Translations under genes and position numbers: made by a program
DNA from: an uncultured Bacteroidales bacterium
GTDB lineage: Bacteria; Bacteroidota; Bacteroidia; Bacteroidales; UBA932
Direction: 5' to 3'
DNA: 64,000 bases
Assembly: GCA_905234285.1 (NCBI GenBank)
Contig: CAJOHK010000006.1
Location: forward strand, 19,752 to 83,751
Notes under the pieces: generated by a model
The model's database searches: none
Told to the model about the DNA's origin: nothing
Seen by the model: the letters and a program-made list of their open reading frames with translations, nothing else
In this document: in pieces, positions 36,453-43,817 of the stretch
Numbering within the stretch: the stretch's first letter is position 1
How the letters are laid out: each line of letters opens with the position of its first letter

Positions 36453-37721
36453 TTAGTCTTCGAATTCTTCGTGCAGGATGCGCAGCACCTCTTCCACGGT
36501 CTCGTCTTCCAGGTCGGCCCGGGAGGCGATGTCGGCGGGGGAGAGGGCCATGACGCTGCGGGCGGTGTCGCAGCCGATAGCCTGCAGGCGCTCGATCACC
36601 CAAGGATCGATTACATCCTCGAACTCGGTGAGCAGAACGTCGTCCTCCTCTTCCTCGTTCTTGGGAAGCTCGCGCCATACCTCGATCTCGCGGCCCACCA
36701 GCATGCCGGCCAGCTTGATGTTCACGCCGCCTTTGCCGATACCCTTCTTTACCTCGTCGGCCTGCATGTACACCTTGATCTTGTCGTCGGCGCTTTCGCC
36801 GAGGTCGATGCGGGAGATGCGGGCGGGATTGAGGGCGCGCTGGATCATGAGCTGAGGGTTGGTGCTCCACTGGATAACGTCGATGTTCTCGTTGCGCAGT
36901 TCACGCACGATACCCATGATGCGGGAACCCTTGACGCCGATGCAGGCGCCGATGGGGTCGATGCGGTCGTCGTAGGACTCCACGGCCACTTTGGCACGCT
37001 CGCCAGGGATGCGCACGACCTTCTTGACGGTGATAAGGCCGTCGTAAATCTCGGGAACTTCCATCTCGAAGAGCTTCTCCAGGAAGCTGTCGCTGGTACG
37101 GGAAAGCACGATGTAAGGCGTGGTGTTGTTCTTCATTTCCACGCTCTTGATGATGGCGCGTACAGAGTCGCTCTTCTTGAAGCGCTCGCCGGGAATTTGC
37201 TCGCTCTTGGGCATGCGGAGCTCGTTGCCGTCCTCGTCCAGGATAAGAACCTCGTTCTTCCAGGTCTGGTATACCTCGCCGGTGAAGATCTCGCCCACGC
37301 GCTCGCTGTACTTCTTGAACACGTTGGCTTTTTCGATGTCCATGATACGGCCCTGGAGGTTCTGGCGAATGTTCAGGATGCCGCGGCGGCCGAAGGAGGC
37401 CAGGGAGAGTTTGCGGGCGAAGGTGTCGCCAATCTCGTAGTCGTCGTCACCGGTCTCGGCGGCGATTTCCTCCACGGTAATCTGGGTCACGGGATCTTCC
37501 ACTTCCTCTACCACCTCGAAGTTCTGGTAAATCTCGCAGTCGCCTTTGTCTACGTTAATGATCACGTCAAAGTTGTCGGCGCTGCCATAGGTTTTGGCCA
37601 GCTGGGTGAGGAATACATCCTTCAGTACACCAAGCATCACCGGGCGGTCGATGCTCTTCTCTTCCTTGAAATCCTTGAAAGCGTCAATCAAGGTAATTTC
37701 TTTCTCTTTTTCTTTTGCCAT
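36453..37721 (-). CDS. nusA: Transcription termination/antitermination protein NusA
   Basis: This 422-residue protein has an N-terminal RNA-polymerase-binding domain, an S1 domain (GEIFTGEVYQTWKNEVLILDEDG) and two KH domains (RIDPIGACIGVKGSRIMGIVRELRNENIDV and KGIGKGGVNIKLAGML). The C-terminal acidic repeats of E. coli are reduced to one helix-hairpin-helix-like end, usual for the phylum. Its promoter and a hairpin lie in the 108-nt gap after rimP. Confidence 0.96.
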   Translation of the reverse strand: MAKEKEKEITLIDAFKDFKEEKSIDRPVMLGVLKDVFLTQLAKTYGSADNFDVIINVDKGDCEIYQNFEVVEEVEDPVTQITVEEIAAETGDDDYEIGDTFARKLSLASFGRRGILNIRQNLQGRIMDIEKANVFKKYSERVGEIFTGEVYQTWKNEVLILDEDGNELRMPKSEQIPGERFKKSDSVRAIIKSVEMKNNTTPYIVLSRTSDSFLEKLFEMEVPEIYDGLITVKKVVRIPGERAKVAVESYDDRIDPIGACIGVKGSRIMGIVRELRNENIDVIQWSTNPQLMIQRALNPARISRIDLGESADDKIKVYMQADEVKKGIGKGGVNIKLAGMLVGREIEVWRELPKNEEEEDDVLLTEFEDVIDPWVIERLQAIGCDTARSVMALSPADIASRADLEDETVEEVLRILHEEFED

Positions 37722-37751
37722 TGGTTATGTTGTTTATTCTTGCTTTCCTAT

Positions 37752-37783
37752 AAAAAAAGATAGGGGACCGTCGTCCTCTATCT
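37752..37783 (-). terminator. Hairpin with U-tract between rimP and nusA
   Basis: AGATAGGGGAC (37758-37768) pairs with GTCCTCTATCT (37773-37783) through a 4-nt loop, with one mismatch on the minus strand. Seven T residues follow on that strand (37758-37752). It fits a rho-independent terminator for rimP transcripts, or a 5' hairpin of the nusA mRNA, because the nusA promoter lies just upstream. Confidence 0.75.
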
Positions 37784-37795
37784 CGTTCACGGGTG

Positions 37796-37826
37796 CAAAT
37801 GTACGCATAATTATTGGTTTCTCCAA
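37796..37826 (-). promoter_or_regulatory. Promoter of nusA-infB-CotH
   Basis: On the minus strand, TTG (37824-37826) and TACATTTG (37796-37803) are exactly 20 nt apart, a good Bacteroidales promoter. Transcription would start near 37789, a few bases before the hairpin. Confidence 0.78.
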
Positions 37827-37829
37827 ATA

Positions 37830-38297
37830 TTACTTGAAATCAATATAGGGCGTCACGCTGTTGATTTCGGTTAGGGAGAAGCTGTCCTTATGCTCCACTT
37901 TCTGCTTTTTCTTCTGGCCTTCTACGGCTTCCAGGGCGGTGTACTGCAGTTCTATGCTGTCCTCGGTGGCCGCTGTGAGTGTGGCCATGAGCCTTTTGCC
38001 GCCCTTGAACTTGACATCCACCTGCGTCCCCAGGGCCTTCTGGTATTGTTTGAGCACTTTGAAAGGACGGTCCAGGCCGGCGCTGGAAACGGTGAGGGCA
38101 TAATCCTCCACATCCTGGTCAAAGGCCTCATGCACCACCTTGTCTATGGCGGCGCAATGGTCCCAGTCCATCTCTCCTTCTTCCTTTTCAATAATAACCT
38201 CAATGTCATTGGCGGCACTCACGGTTACATCCACCAGGAAACATCCCATCTGGGCCAAAGCCGGTTCAACTGCCTTGGTGATTTGCTCTTTGTTCAT
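37830..38297 (-). CDS. rimP: Ribosome maturation factor RimP
   Basis: The protein of about 155 residues helps assemble the 30S subunit. The longest frame opens at 38375, but TATATTTG at 38320-38327 lies inside that extension and MNKEQITKAVEPAL at 38297 is the natural start. RimP pieces are VIIEKEEGEMDWDHCAAIDKVVHEAFD and YALTVSSAGLDRPFK. It is first in the conserved rimP-nusA-infB order but is separated from nusA by a hairpin and a second promoter. Confidence 0.93.
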   Translation of the reverse strand: MNKEQITKAVEPALAQMGCFLVDVTVSAANDIEVIIEKEEGEMDWDHCAAIDKVVHEAFDQDVEDYALTVSSAGLDRPFKVLKQYQKALGTQVDVKFKGGKRLMATLTAATEDSIELQYTALEAVEGQKKKQKVEHKDSFSLTEINSVTPYIDFK

Positions 38298-38319
38298 AGT
38301 ATGGTTCTGTTTTGTTGTG

Positions 38320-38327
38320 CAAATATA
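38320..38327 (-). promoter_or_regulatory. -7 promoter box (TATATTTG) of rimP
   Basis: TATATTTG on the minus strand lies 22 nt upstream of the ATG at 38297. No clear TTG lies at the -33 spacing. Confidence 0.6.
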
Positions 38328-38379
38328 CGCAATTTCTCGGTTCCCGTGATCGGCCAGGCCATATGTGTACAGCACGGTT

Positions 38380-38476
38380 CACCTAAAGTTCTGTAAATCA
38401 GTTAATTGTGGATATTCAGTCCGGCAAATAGCCGGACTGAATATCCACAAAACGCTAATACACAGCAACTTAGGTG
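38380..38476. repeat. 97-nt palindromic element, copy 5 (type I), between divergent genes
   Basis: The ends are CACCTAA and TTAGGTG. The central stem is a perfect 18 bp (GTGGATATTCAGTCCGGC at 38408-38425 with 38431-38448; loop AAATA). It lies between the divergent rimP and lpxC genes, upstream of both promoters, where a terminator has no obvious use. Confidence 0.9.
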
Positions 38477-38504
38477 ATTGCAAAAAAGCAAAGATGCGGG
38501 CACT

Positions 38505-38534
38505 TTGCGTTTCTGCAGATTTTACTTACCTTTG
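38505..38534 (+). promoter_or_regulatory. Promoter of lpxC-lpxA-wbqC
   Basis: TTG (38505-38507) and TACCTTTG (38527-38534) are 19 nt apart. The lpxC ATG follows 23 nt downstream. Confidence 0.75.
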
Positions 38535-38557
38535 TAAACTGAAACGACTACACTCAC

Positions 38558-39469
38558 ATGCGCGGGAATCAACAGACGCTCAAAAAGCATTACTATTTCC
38601 AGGGAAAGGGCCTGCATACGGGTACGTATGCCCATATGAAACTGCTGCCCGCCCCGGCCGATTCCGGCATTGTATTCCGCCGCACGGATCTCCGTTCCAA
38701 GCCGGTCATCGAGGCCGTGGCCGAGAATGTGACCAACACGGCCCGCAGCACCACCATTTCTGTGGGCGATACGGTGGCCGTGACCATCGAACATATCATG
38801 AGTGCCCTCACGGGCCTGGGTGTAGACAATGCCGTCATCGAACTGGACAACATCGAGGTTCCCATCCTGGACGGCAGCGCCGGTCCCTACGTCAAAGCCA
38901 TCCTCAAGGACGGCTTGGAGGACCAAGGGGTACCCCGCAAGTACATCGACATCCCCCAGTCGCTGGAAATCCGCGACGACCGCAACGGCTCCTGGGTGCG
39001 CATCGAGCCTGCTGCTTCTCCTTCGGCCGATATTACCGTAGACTTCAACTCCAAGATTCTGGGCATCCAGAGCGCCCACTGGGACGAGCACACGGACTAT
39101 GCCACAGAGATCGGCCCCTGCCGCACCTTCTGCTTTTTCCATGAGATCGAGCCCCTGTTCCGCAACAACCTCATCAAAGGAGGAGACGTGGACAATGCCA
39201 TTGTCATTGTGGAGCATCCCGTGAACGAGGAACAGCTCAGCGCCATCTCCTACCTGCTCAACATGCCCGATGTGAGAATCACCGAAGAAGGCTATCTGAA
39301 CAACCTTGAGCTCCATTTCCCGGACGAGTGCGGCCGTCACAAACTGCTGGACCTGCTGGGAGACCTTCGCCTGGCCGGCGGTTACCTCAACGCCCGCATC
39401 ACGGCCTACAAACCGGGTCACTCCATCAATACCAAAGCAGCCAAGGCCCTCCGTGCGCTGCTTAAATAA
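38558..39469 (+). CDS. lpxC: UDP-3-O-acyl-N-acetylglucosamine deacetylase, not fused to FabZ
   Basis: The 303-residue zinc amidase makes the committed step of lipid A synthesis. Zinc ligands are His in TIEHIMSAL and the H/D pair of CGRHKLLDLLGDL; the N-terminal YYFQGKGLHTG is typical. Most Bacteroidota have a fusion of about 460 residues in which FabZ follows LpxC. Here the frame ends after the LpxC part (AAKALRALLK) and lpxA begins 9 nt later, so the dehydratase half is absent at this locus. Confidence 0.95.
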   Translation: MRGNQQTLKKHYYFQGKGLHTGTYAHMKLLPAPADSGIVFRRTDLRSKPVIEAVAENVTNTARSTTISVGDTVAVTIEHIMSALTGLGVDNAVIELDNIEVPILDGSAGPYVKAILKDGLEDQGVPRKYIDIPQSLEIRDDRNGSWVRIEPAASPSADITVDFNSKILGIQSAHWDEHTDYATEIGPCRTFCFFHEIEPLFRNNLIKGGDVDNAIVIVEHPVNEEQLSAISYLLNMPDVRITEEGYLNNLELHFPDECGRHKLLDLLGDLRLAGGYLNARITAYKPGHSINTKAAKALRALLK

Positions 39470-39478
39470 CTGCAAGCT

Positions 39479-40279
39479 ATGAATACCATCCATCCCATGG
39501 CCTATGTACACCCGTCTGCCAAGCTGGGTGACAACGTGGAAGTAGGTCCCTTCGCCTTTATCGATGCCAATGTCGAGATTGGCGACGGCTGCCATATCAT
39601 GAACAACGCCACCATCTTCAACCATGTGAAAATGGGAAAAGACTGCACGGTTTTCCCCGGAGCCGTGGTGGGGGCCATTCCGCAGGACCTCAAGTTCGAG
39701 GGAGAGGATTCCTGGGTAGAGATTGGCGACCGCGTGAATATCCGCGAGTGCGCTACCATCAACCGCGGCACCAAGGCCAGCGGAAAGGGCGTTACCAAAA
39801 TCGGCAACGACACCCTCATCATGAGTTACGTGCATGTGGCGCACGACTGTGTCATCGGCAATCACTGCATCATTGTGAGCTACGCCGGAATGGCCGGAGA
39901 GACGGAAGTGGACGATTGGGCCACCATGGGCGGCAAGTCCGGCTGCCACCAGTTCTCCAGAATCGGCAGCTATAGCTTTGTGGCCTTTGGCACCCGCGTC
40001 ACCAAGGACGTTCCTCCCTTTGCCCTGGCGGGCCGAGAGCCCATTGTCTTTGAGGGTGTGAACCGAGTAGGTTTGCTGCGCCATGGCTTCTCCGAGGAAG
40101 AAGTGAACAACATCAAGGCCATGTACGATGCCCTTTATTTCCAGGGCATGAACGTGAGCCAGGCGCTGGAGTACATCGAGGCCAATTTCCCCGCCTCGGA
40201 GCACCGGGATATGCTGCTGAATTTCATCCGCCGCTCCAAGCGGGGCATCATGTCCAAGCCTCGCCCTACCTCCCGCTAG
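39479..40279 (+). CDS. lpxA: UDP-N-acetylglucosamine O-acyltransferase
   Basis: This 266-residue left-handed beta-helix trimer acylates UDP-GlcNAc with hydroxyacyl-ACP in the first lipid A step. Hexapeptide repeats fill the N-terminal two thirds. The catalytic His lies in YVHVAHDCVIGNH, and GMAGETEVDDWATMGGKSGCHQF follows. The C-terminal helical domain is complete. It is directly downstream of lpxC. Confidence 0.96.
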   Translation: MNTIHPMAYVHPSAKLGDNVEVGPFAFIDANVEIGDGCHIMNNATIFNHVKMGKDCTVFPGAVVGAIPQDLKFEGEDSWVEIGDRVNIRECATINRGTKASGKGVTKIGNDTLIMSYVHVAHDCVIGNHCIIVSYAGMAGETEVDDWATMGGKSGCHQFSRIGSYSFVAFGTRVTKDVPPFALAGREPIVFEGVNRVGLLRHGFSEEEVNNIKAMYDALYFQGMNVSQALEYIEANFPASEHRDMLLNFIRRSKRGIMSKPRPTSR

Positions 40280-40280
40280 C

Positions 40281-41000
40281 GTGCTGCTTTCTACCGCATA
40301 CTTCCCGCCTGTGAGCTGGTTTGCCCTGGCGGCCCGTGATATGACGCTGTCTCCGGACAGCGTTCTTCCTTCCTGCGCCTGCCTGGAAGCCTGCGAGAAC
40401 TACCAGAAGCAAAGCTATCGCAACCGCTGCTACATCCTGGGACCCCAGGGGCCGCAAATGTTGCAGGTGCCTGTGGTGCATAAAGCCCTGGAGGAAGACC
40501 CCTTTTCTGGAGCATTTGCCCGTACAGGGTCGCGAAACGACGCAGAGGAAAGGGTGCCTTCGGCCATGCCCATCTGCCAAGTACAAGTGGACTACTCCAC
40601 ACCCTGGGTGGTGCGAACAGAGCGGGCCCTGGACACCGCCTATGAGACGGCGGCCTACTATGAATATTATAGGGATGGGGTGTTTGCACGGCTGGAAGCC
40701 CAGCATGCCACGCTTTGGGAACTGAACCGTTCGCTGGCGGAATGGTGCATGTCGCAATTGGGCGTTCACTGCAGGCTGCAAGCAACTACCGCTTTTGCCG
40801 CGCCCGGGTCCGTGTCCGATGACTACCGCTATGTGATTCATCCCAAACATCCGGACACCGTGCTGCAGGACCTGGGACTTGATCGGCCTTACTACCAGGT
40901 GTTCCGAGACCGCATGGGCAGCTTCACCCCCGGCCTCTCCATCCTGGACCTCCTCTTTAACGAAGGCCCCGACAGCATTCTCTGGCTAAAAGCCCTGTAA
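40281..41000 (+). CDS. WbqC-like family protein
   Basis: This 239-residue protein starts with GTG one base after the lpxA stop. It resembles WbqC-like proteins, which occur with sugar or lipopolysaccharide genes, in its start (LLSTAYFPPVSWFALAAR), the NRCYILGPQGPQMLQVPV strand and the end FTPGLSILDLLFNEGPDSILWL. Enzymatic function is unproven; linkage to lpxC-lpxA supports a cell-surface polysaccharide role. Confidence 0.82.
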   Translation: MLLSTAYFPPVSWFALAARDMTLSPDSVLPSCACLEACENYQKQSYRNRCYILGPQGPQMLQVPVVHKALEEDPFSGAFARTGSRNDAEERVPSAMPICQVQVDYSTPWVVRTERALDTAYETAAYYEYYRDGVFARLEAQHATLWELNRSLAEWCMSQLGVHCRLQATTAFAAPGSVSDDYRYVIHPKHPDTVLQDLGLDRPYYQVFRDRMGSFTPGLSILDLLFNEGPDSILWLKAL

Positions 41001-41019
41001 TTGTACGTATGCTGTCGAT

Positions 41020-41116
41020 CACTTAAGTTGCTGTATATCAGCACTTTACAGAAATTCAGTCCGGCTATTTGCCAGACTGAATTTCTGTAATCTATTGATA
41101 ATCATCATGTTAAGTG
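41020..41116. repeat. 97-nt palindromic element, copy 6 (type I)
   Basis: The outer ends are CGATCACTTAA (from 41016) and TTAAGTGATCG (to 41120), a perfect 11-bp match. The central 20-bp stem (41046-41065 with 41071-41090) has one mismatch and a TATTT loop. It lies between the convergent wbqC and lpxD genes. Confidence 0.9.
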
Positions 41117-41133
41117 ATCGCGGTCGTGCGGAA

Positions 41134-42123
41134 TTACTCGGCGGCGGCTTGCTTGAAGAGGGCGTAGGCCTTGAGGTACTGCTTGGCGGGGATGACGGGG
41201 GAGCCCAGAAGCACCTCGCCCTCCTTGCGGATGTTGCCCAGCACGCCGGCCTGGGCCAGCAGCGTGGTATGGTCGGCGATCTTCAGGTGCCCGGCAACGC
41301 CCACCTGTCCGGCCAGGATGCAGTACTTGCCGATAACGGTGGAGCCGGCAATACCGCACTGGGCCGCCATTACCGTATGGTCGCCGATGATGACGTTGTG
41401 CGCAATCTGGCACAGGTTGTCGATGCGAACGCCGTTGCCGATGACGGTAGATTCCATCTGAGCCCGGTCTACGGTGGTGTTGGAGCCAATCTCTACATCG
41501 TTGCCGATGACCACGTTCCCCAGGTGCTCGATCTTTTCCCAACTGCCGTCCGGCTGCGGCGCATTGCCAAAGCCGTCGGAGCCGATGATGCACCCGGCAT
41601 GCAGAATGACATGGTTGCCGATGCGTGTGCCCGGATAAATGACCACCCCCGGATAAATGAGGCAATCCTTGCCGATGACCACGTCGTCGCCAATGTACAC
41701 ATGGCCGTGGATGATGGTGCCATCGCCGATGCTGCTGCGCCGGCCCACCTTGGAGAAAGCGCCCAGGTACACCTTTTTGCCGAATTTGGTAGAGAGATAC
41801 CAGTGGGCGAACAGGCTGCGGTGCCTGCGGGCCTTCTGCTTTTTCTTGGCCACATAGCTCAGTAGTTCGGCTACGGCAGAATAAGCGTTCTCTACGCGCA
41901 CCAGGGTGGCCGATACCGGCTCCTTGGGCACGAAGTCCTTATTCACAATGAGGATAGCGGCCTTGCTGCTGTACACGTAAGGCTCGTACTTGGGGTTGGC
42001 AAAGAAGCTTACGGTGCCGGGTTTCCCGCTCTCGATCTTGGCCATTTTGGTGGCCACGGCGTTCTCGTCGCCCTCTACCGTGCCCTTGAGCAGCTGCGCT
42101 AAAAATTTGGCTGTGAATTCCAT
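41134..42123 (-). CDS. lpxD: UDP-3-O-(3-hydroxyacyl)glucosamine N-acyltransferase
   Basis: This 329-residue trimeric beta-helix enzyme N-acylates the LpxC product. It has an N-terminal uridine-binding domain ([22 protein letters not shown]), many hexapeptide turns and the catalytic His in [14 protein letters not shown]. It begins 3 nt after gpmI, while lpxC-lpxA lie on the opposite strand, so the lipid A genes are split by element 6. Confidence 0.96.
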   Translation of the reverse strand: MEFTAKFLAQLLKGTVEGDENAVATKMAKIESGKPGTVSFFANPKYEPYVYSSKAAILIVNKDFVPKEPVSATLVRVENAYSAVAELLSYVAKKKQKARRHRSLFAHWYLSTKFGKKVYLGAFSKVGRRSSIGDGTIIHGHVYIGDDVVIGKDCLIYPGVVIYPGTRIGNHVILHAGCIIGSDGFGNAPQPDGSWEKIEHLGNVVIGNDVEIGSNTTVDRAQMESTVIGNGVRIDNLCQIAHNVIIGDHTVMAAQCGIAGSTVIGKYCILAGQVGVAGHLKIADHTTLLAQAGVLGNIRKEGEVLLGSPVIPAKQYLKAYALFKQAAAE

Positions 42124-42126
42124 AAT

Positions 42127-43647
42127 TTAAATCAGCGGCTCCGCGGTCATGGCGGCAGGCTGGGGGATGCCCATGAGCTTGAGGATGGTGGGGGCCACAT
42201 TGCAGAGGGCTCCGTCCTTGACGCTCTTTACGGCATCGCCGGCGTTGATGACTACGAACTGTACGGTATTGAGGGAATGGGCGGTGTTGGGGGTGCCGTC
42301 GGCGTTCACGGCAAAATCGGCGTTGCCGTGGTCGGCGGTGAGCAGCACCACATAGTCCTGGGCGATGGCTTCGTCCACCACGTTCTGCACCAGCTTGTCT
42401 ATGCAGGTGACAGCCTGGGTGATGGAGTTGTAGATGCCGGTGTGACCCACCATGTCGCCGTTGGCAAAGTTGAGGATAATCATGTCTTCCTTGCCGCTTC
42501 GGATCTGCTCGATGAGTTTCTCGGCTACTTCCGGTGCGCTCATCTGGGGCAGAAGGTCGTAGGTGGGCACCTTGGGGCTGTTCACGAGGATGCGGTCCTC
42601 GTTCTCGAAAACGGTCTCGCGGCCGCCGTTGAAGAAGAAGGTCACATGGGCGTATTTCTCGGTTTCGGCGATGCGAAGCTGACGCTTTCCGGCCTTGGAA
42701 ACGGTCTCGCCCAGGGTGTCCTGCACCAGCTCCTTGTCAAAGAGGATGTGCACGCCCTTAAAGGAAGCGTCGTAGGGGGTGAGGCAGCAGTAGTAGAGGG
42801 GAATGGTGTGCATGCCTTCCTCCGGCATGTCCTGCTGGGTGAGGACGGCGGTGAGCTCGCGGGCGCGGTCGTTGCGGAAGTTGTAGAAGATGATGGCGTC
42901 GCCTTCCTCGATGGTGGCCACGGGCTTGCCGTTCTCGGTAACCACGATGGGTTTGATGAACTCGTCAGTGACGTCGGCGTCGTAGCTGGCCTGGATGCCC
43001 GCCTGGGCCGATTCAAAAGCGGCGCCCTTGCCCTCTACCAGAAGGTCGTAGGCTTCCTTGACGCGGTTCCAGCGCTTGTCGCGGTCCATGGCGTAGAAGC
43101 GGCCGCAAACGGAGGCTACCTTGCCGGTGGTTTCGGCCATCTTTTCTTCCAGTTCCTTCACGAATCCCAGACCGCTGCGGGGGTCGGTGTCACGGCCGTC
43201 CATGAAAGCGTGGACATACACTTTGTCCAGGCCCTCTTCCTTGGCCACGCGCAGGAATTCGTACACGTGATCCAGGGAGCTGTGCACGCCGCCGTGGGAG
43301 GTGAGGCCCATCAGGTGCAGCTTTTTACCGCTGGTCTTCACATACTCGTAAACGGCTTTAATCTCTGCATTCTGGAGGAGTTTGTGCTCCCGGCAGGCAA
43401 TGTTGATCTTTACCAGATCCTGGTACACAACGCGTCCGGCGCCCAGGTTCATGTGGCCCACCTCGGAGTTACCCATTTGGCCGTCGGGAAGGCCCACATA
43501 CTCGCCGCAGGCTTGTAGATGGCTGTGGGGATACTTGGCGCGAAGCGCATCGATATGGGGTGTGCCCTGGGTCCAAATGGCATTGGAATAGTCGTGGCGG
43601 CCTTCGCCCCAACCATCCAGAATCATGAGAAGTACTTTACGGTTCAT
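42127..43647 (-). CDS. gpmI: 2,3-bisphosphoglycerate-independent phosphoglycerate mutase
   Basis: This 506-residue manganese-dependent glycolytic enzyme belongs to the alkaline phosphatase superfamily. Metal and catalytic sites are LMILDGWG, the phospho-Ser region [37 protein letters not shown] and LTADHGNAD. It shares a transcript with lpxD. Its -7 box is TATATTTG at 43679-43686. Confidence 0.97.
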   Translation of the reverse strand: MNRKVLLMILDGWGEGRHDYSNAIWTQGTPHIDALRAKYPHSHLQACGEYVGLPDGQMGNSEVGHMNLGAGRVVYQDLVKINIACREHKLLQNAEIKAVYEYVKTSGKKLHLMGLTSHGGVHSSLDHVYEFLRVAKEEGLDKVYVHAFMDGRDTDPRSGLGFVKELEEKMAETTGKVASVCGRFYAMDRDKRWNRVKEAYDLLVEGKGAAFESAQAGIQASYDADVTDEFIKPIVVTENGKPVATIEEGDAIIFYNFRNDRARELTAVLTQQDMPEEGMHTIPLYYCCLTPYDASFKGVHILFDKELVQDTLGETVSKAGKRQLRIAETEKYAHVTFFFNGGRETVFENEDRILVNSPKVPTYDLLPQMSAPEVAEKLIEQIRSGKEDMIILNFANGDMVGHTGIYNSITQAVTCIDKLVQNVVDEAIAQDYVVLLTADHGNADFAVNADGTPNTAHSLNTVQFVVINAGDAVKSVKDGALCNVAPTILKLMGIPQPAAMTAEPLI

Positions 43648-43678
43648 ATCTAGGTTATTTATAATTCTCTAAAGTTTA

Positions 43679-43686
43679 CAAATATA
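43679..43686 (-). promoter_or_regulatory. -7 promoter box (TATATTTG) of gpmI-lpxD
   Basis: TATATTTG on the minus strand lies 31 nt upstream of the gpmI ATG in an AT-rich gap. No TTG lies at the expected distance. Confidence 0.6.
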
Positions 43687-43709
43687 CGGAATATTTTGAA
43701 ATATGGGGG

Positions 43710-43817
43710 CGTAAAATGCAACTTGCTGATTTTCATTATTTTATGCAAAAGTCCCTGGGCGTTTTTGCCTAGGGACTTTTGTTCAATTGCTTAATAGTCA
43801 ATCATTTACATTCGACG
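43710..43817. repeat. 108-nt palindromic element, copy 7 (type II)
   Basis: The ends are CGTAAAATG and CATTCGACG. The 15-bp central stem (CAAAAGTCCCTGGGC, 43746-43760, with 43767-43781) has one mismatch and a GTTTTT loop. Its length equals copy 4 and its left arm matches that copy. The right end contains the tilS stop codon and last codons. Confidence 0.85.

Noticed and set aside
38522..40204. A 560-residue minus-strand open frame opposite lpxC and lpxA
   Set aside because: Both plus-strand genes have clear catalytic motifs and a promoter; the antisense frame has none.
1417..43817. Integron attC sites as an explanation for the 97- and 107-108-nt palindromes
   Set aside because: The ends (CACTTAAG, CGTCGAATG) do not match the GTTRRRY/RYYYAAC core sites, the copies do not bracket single cassettes in one orientation, and no integrase is seen.
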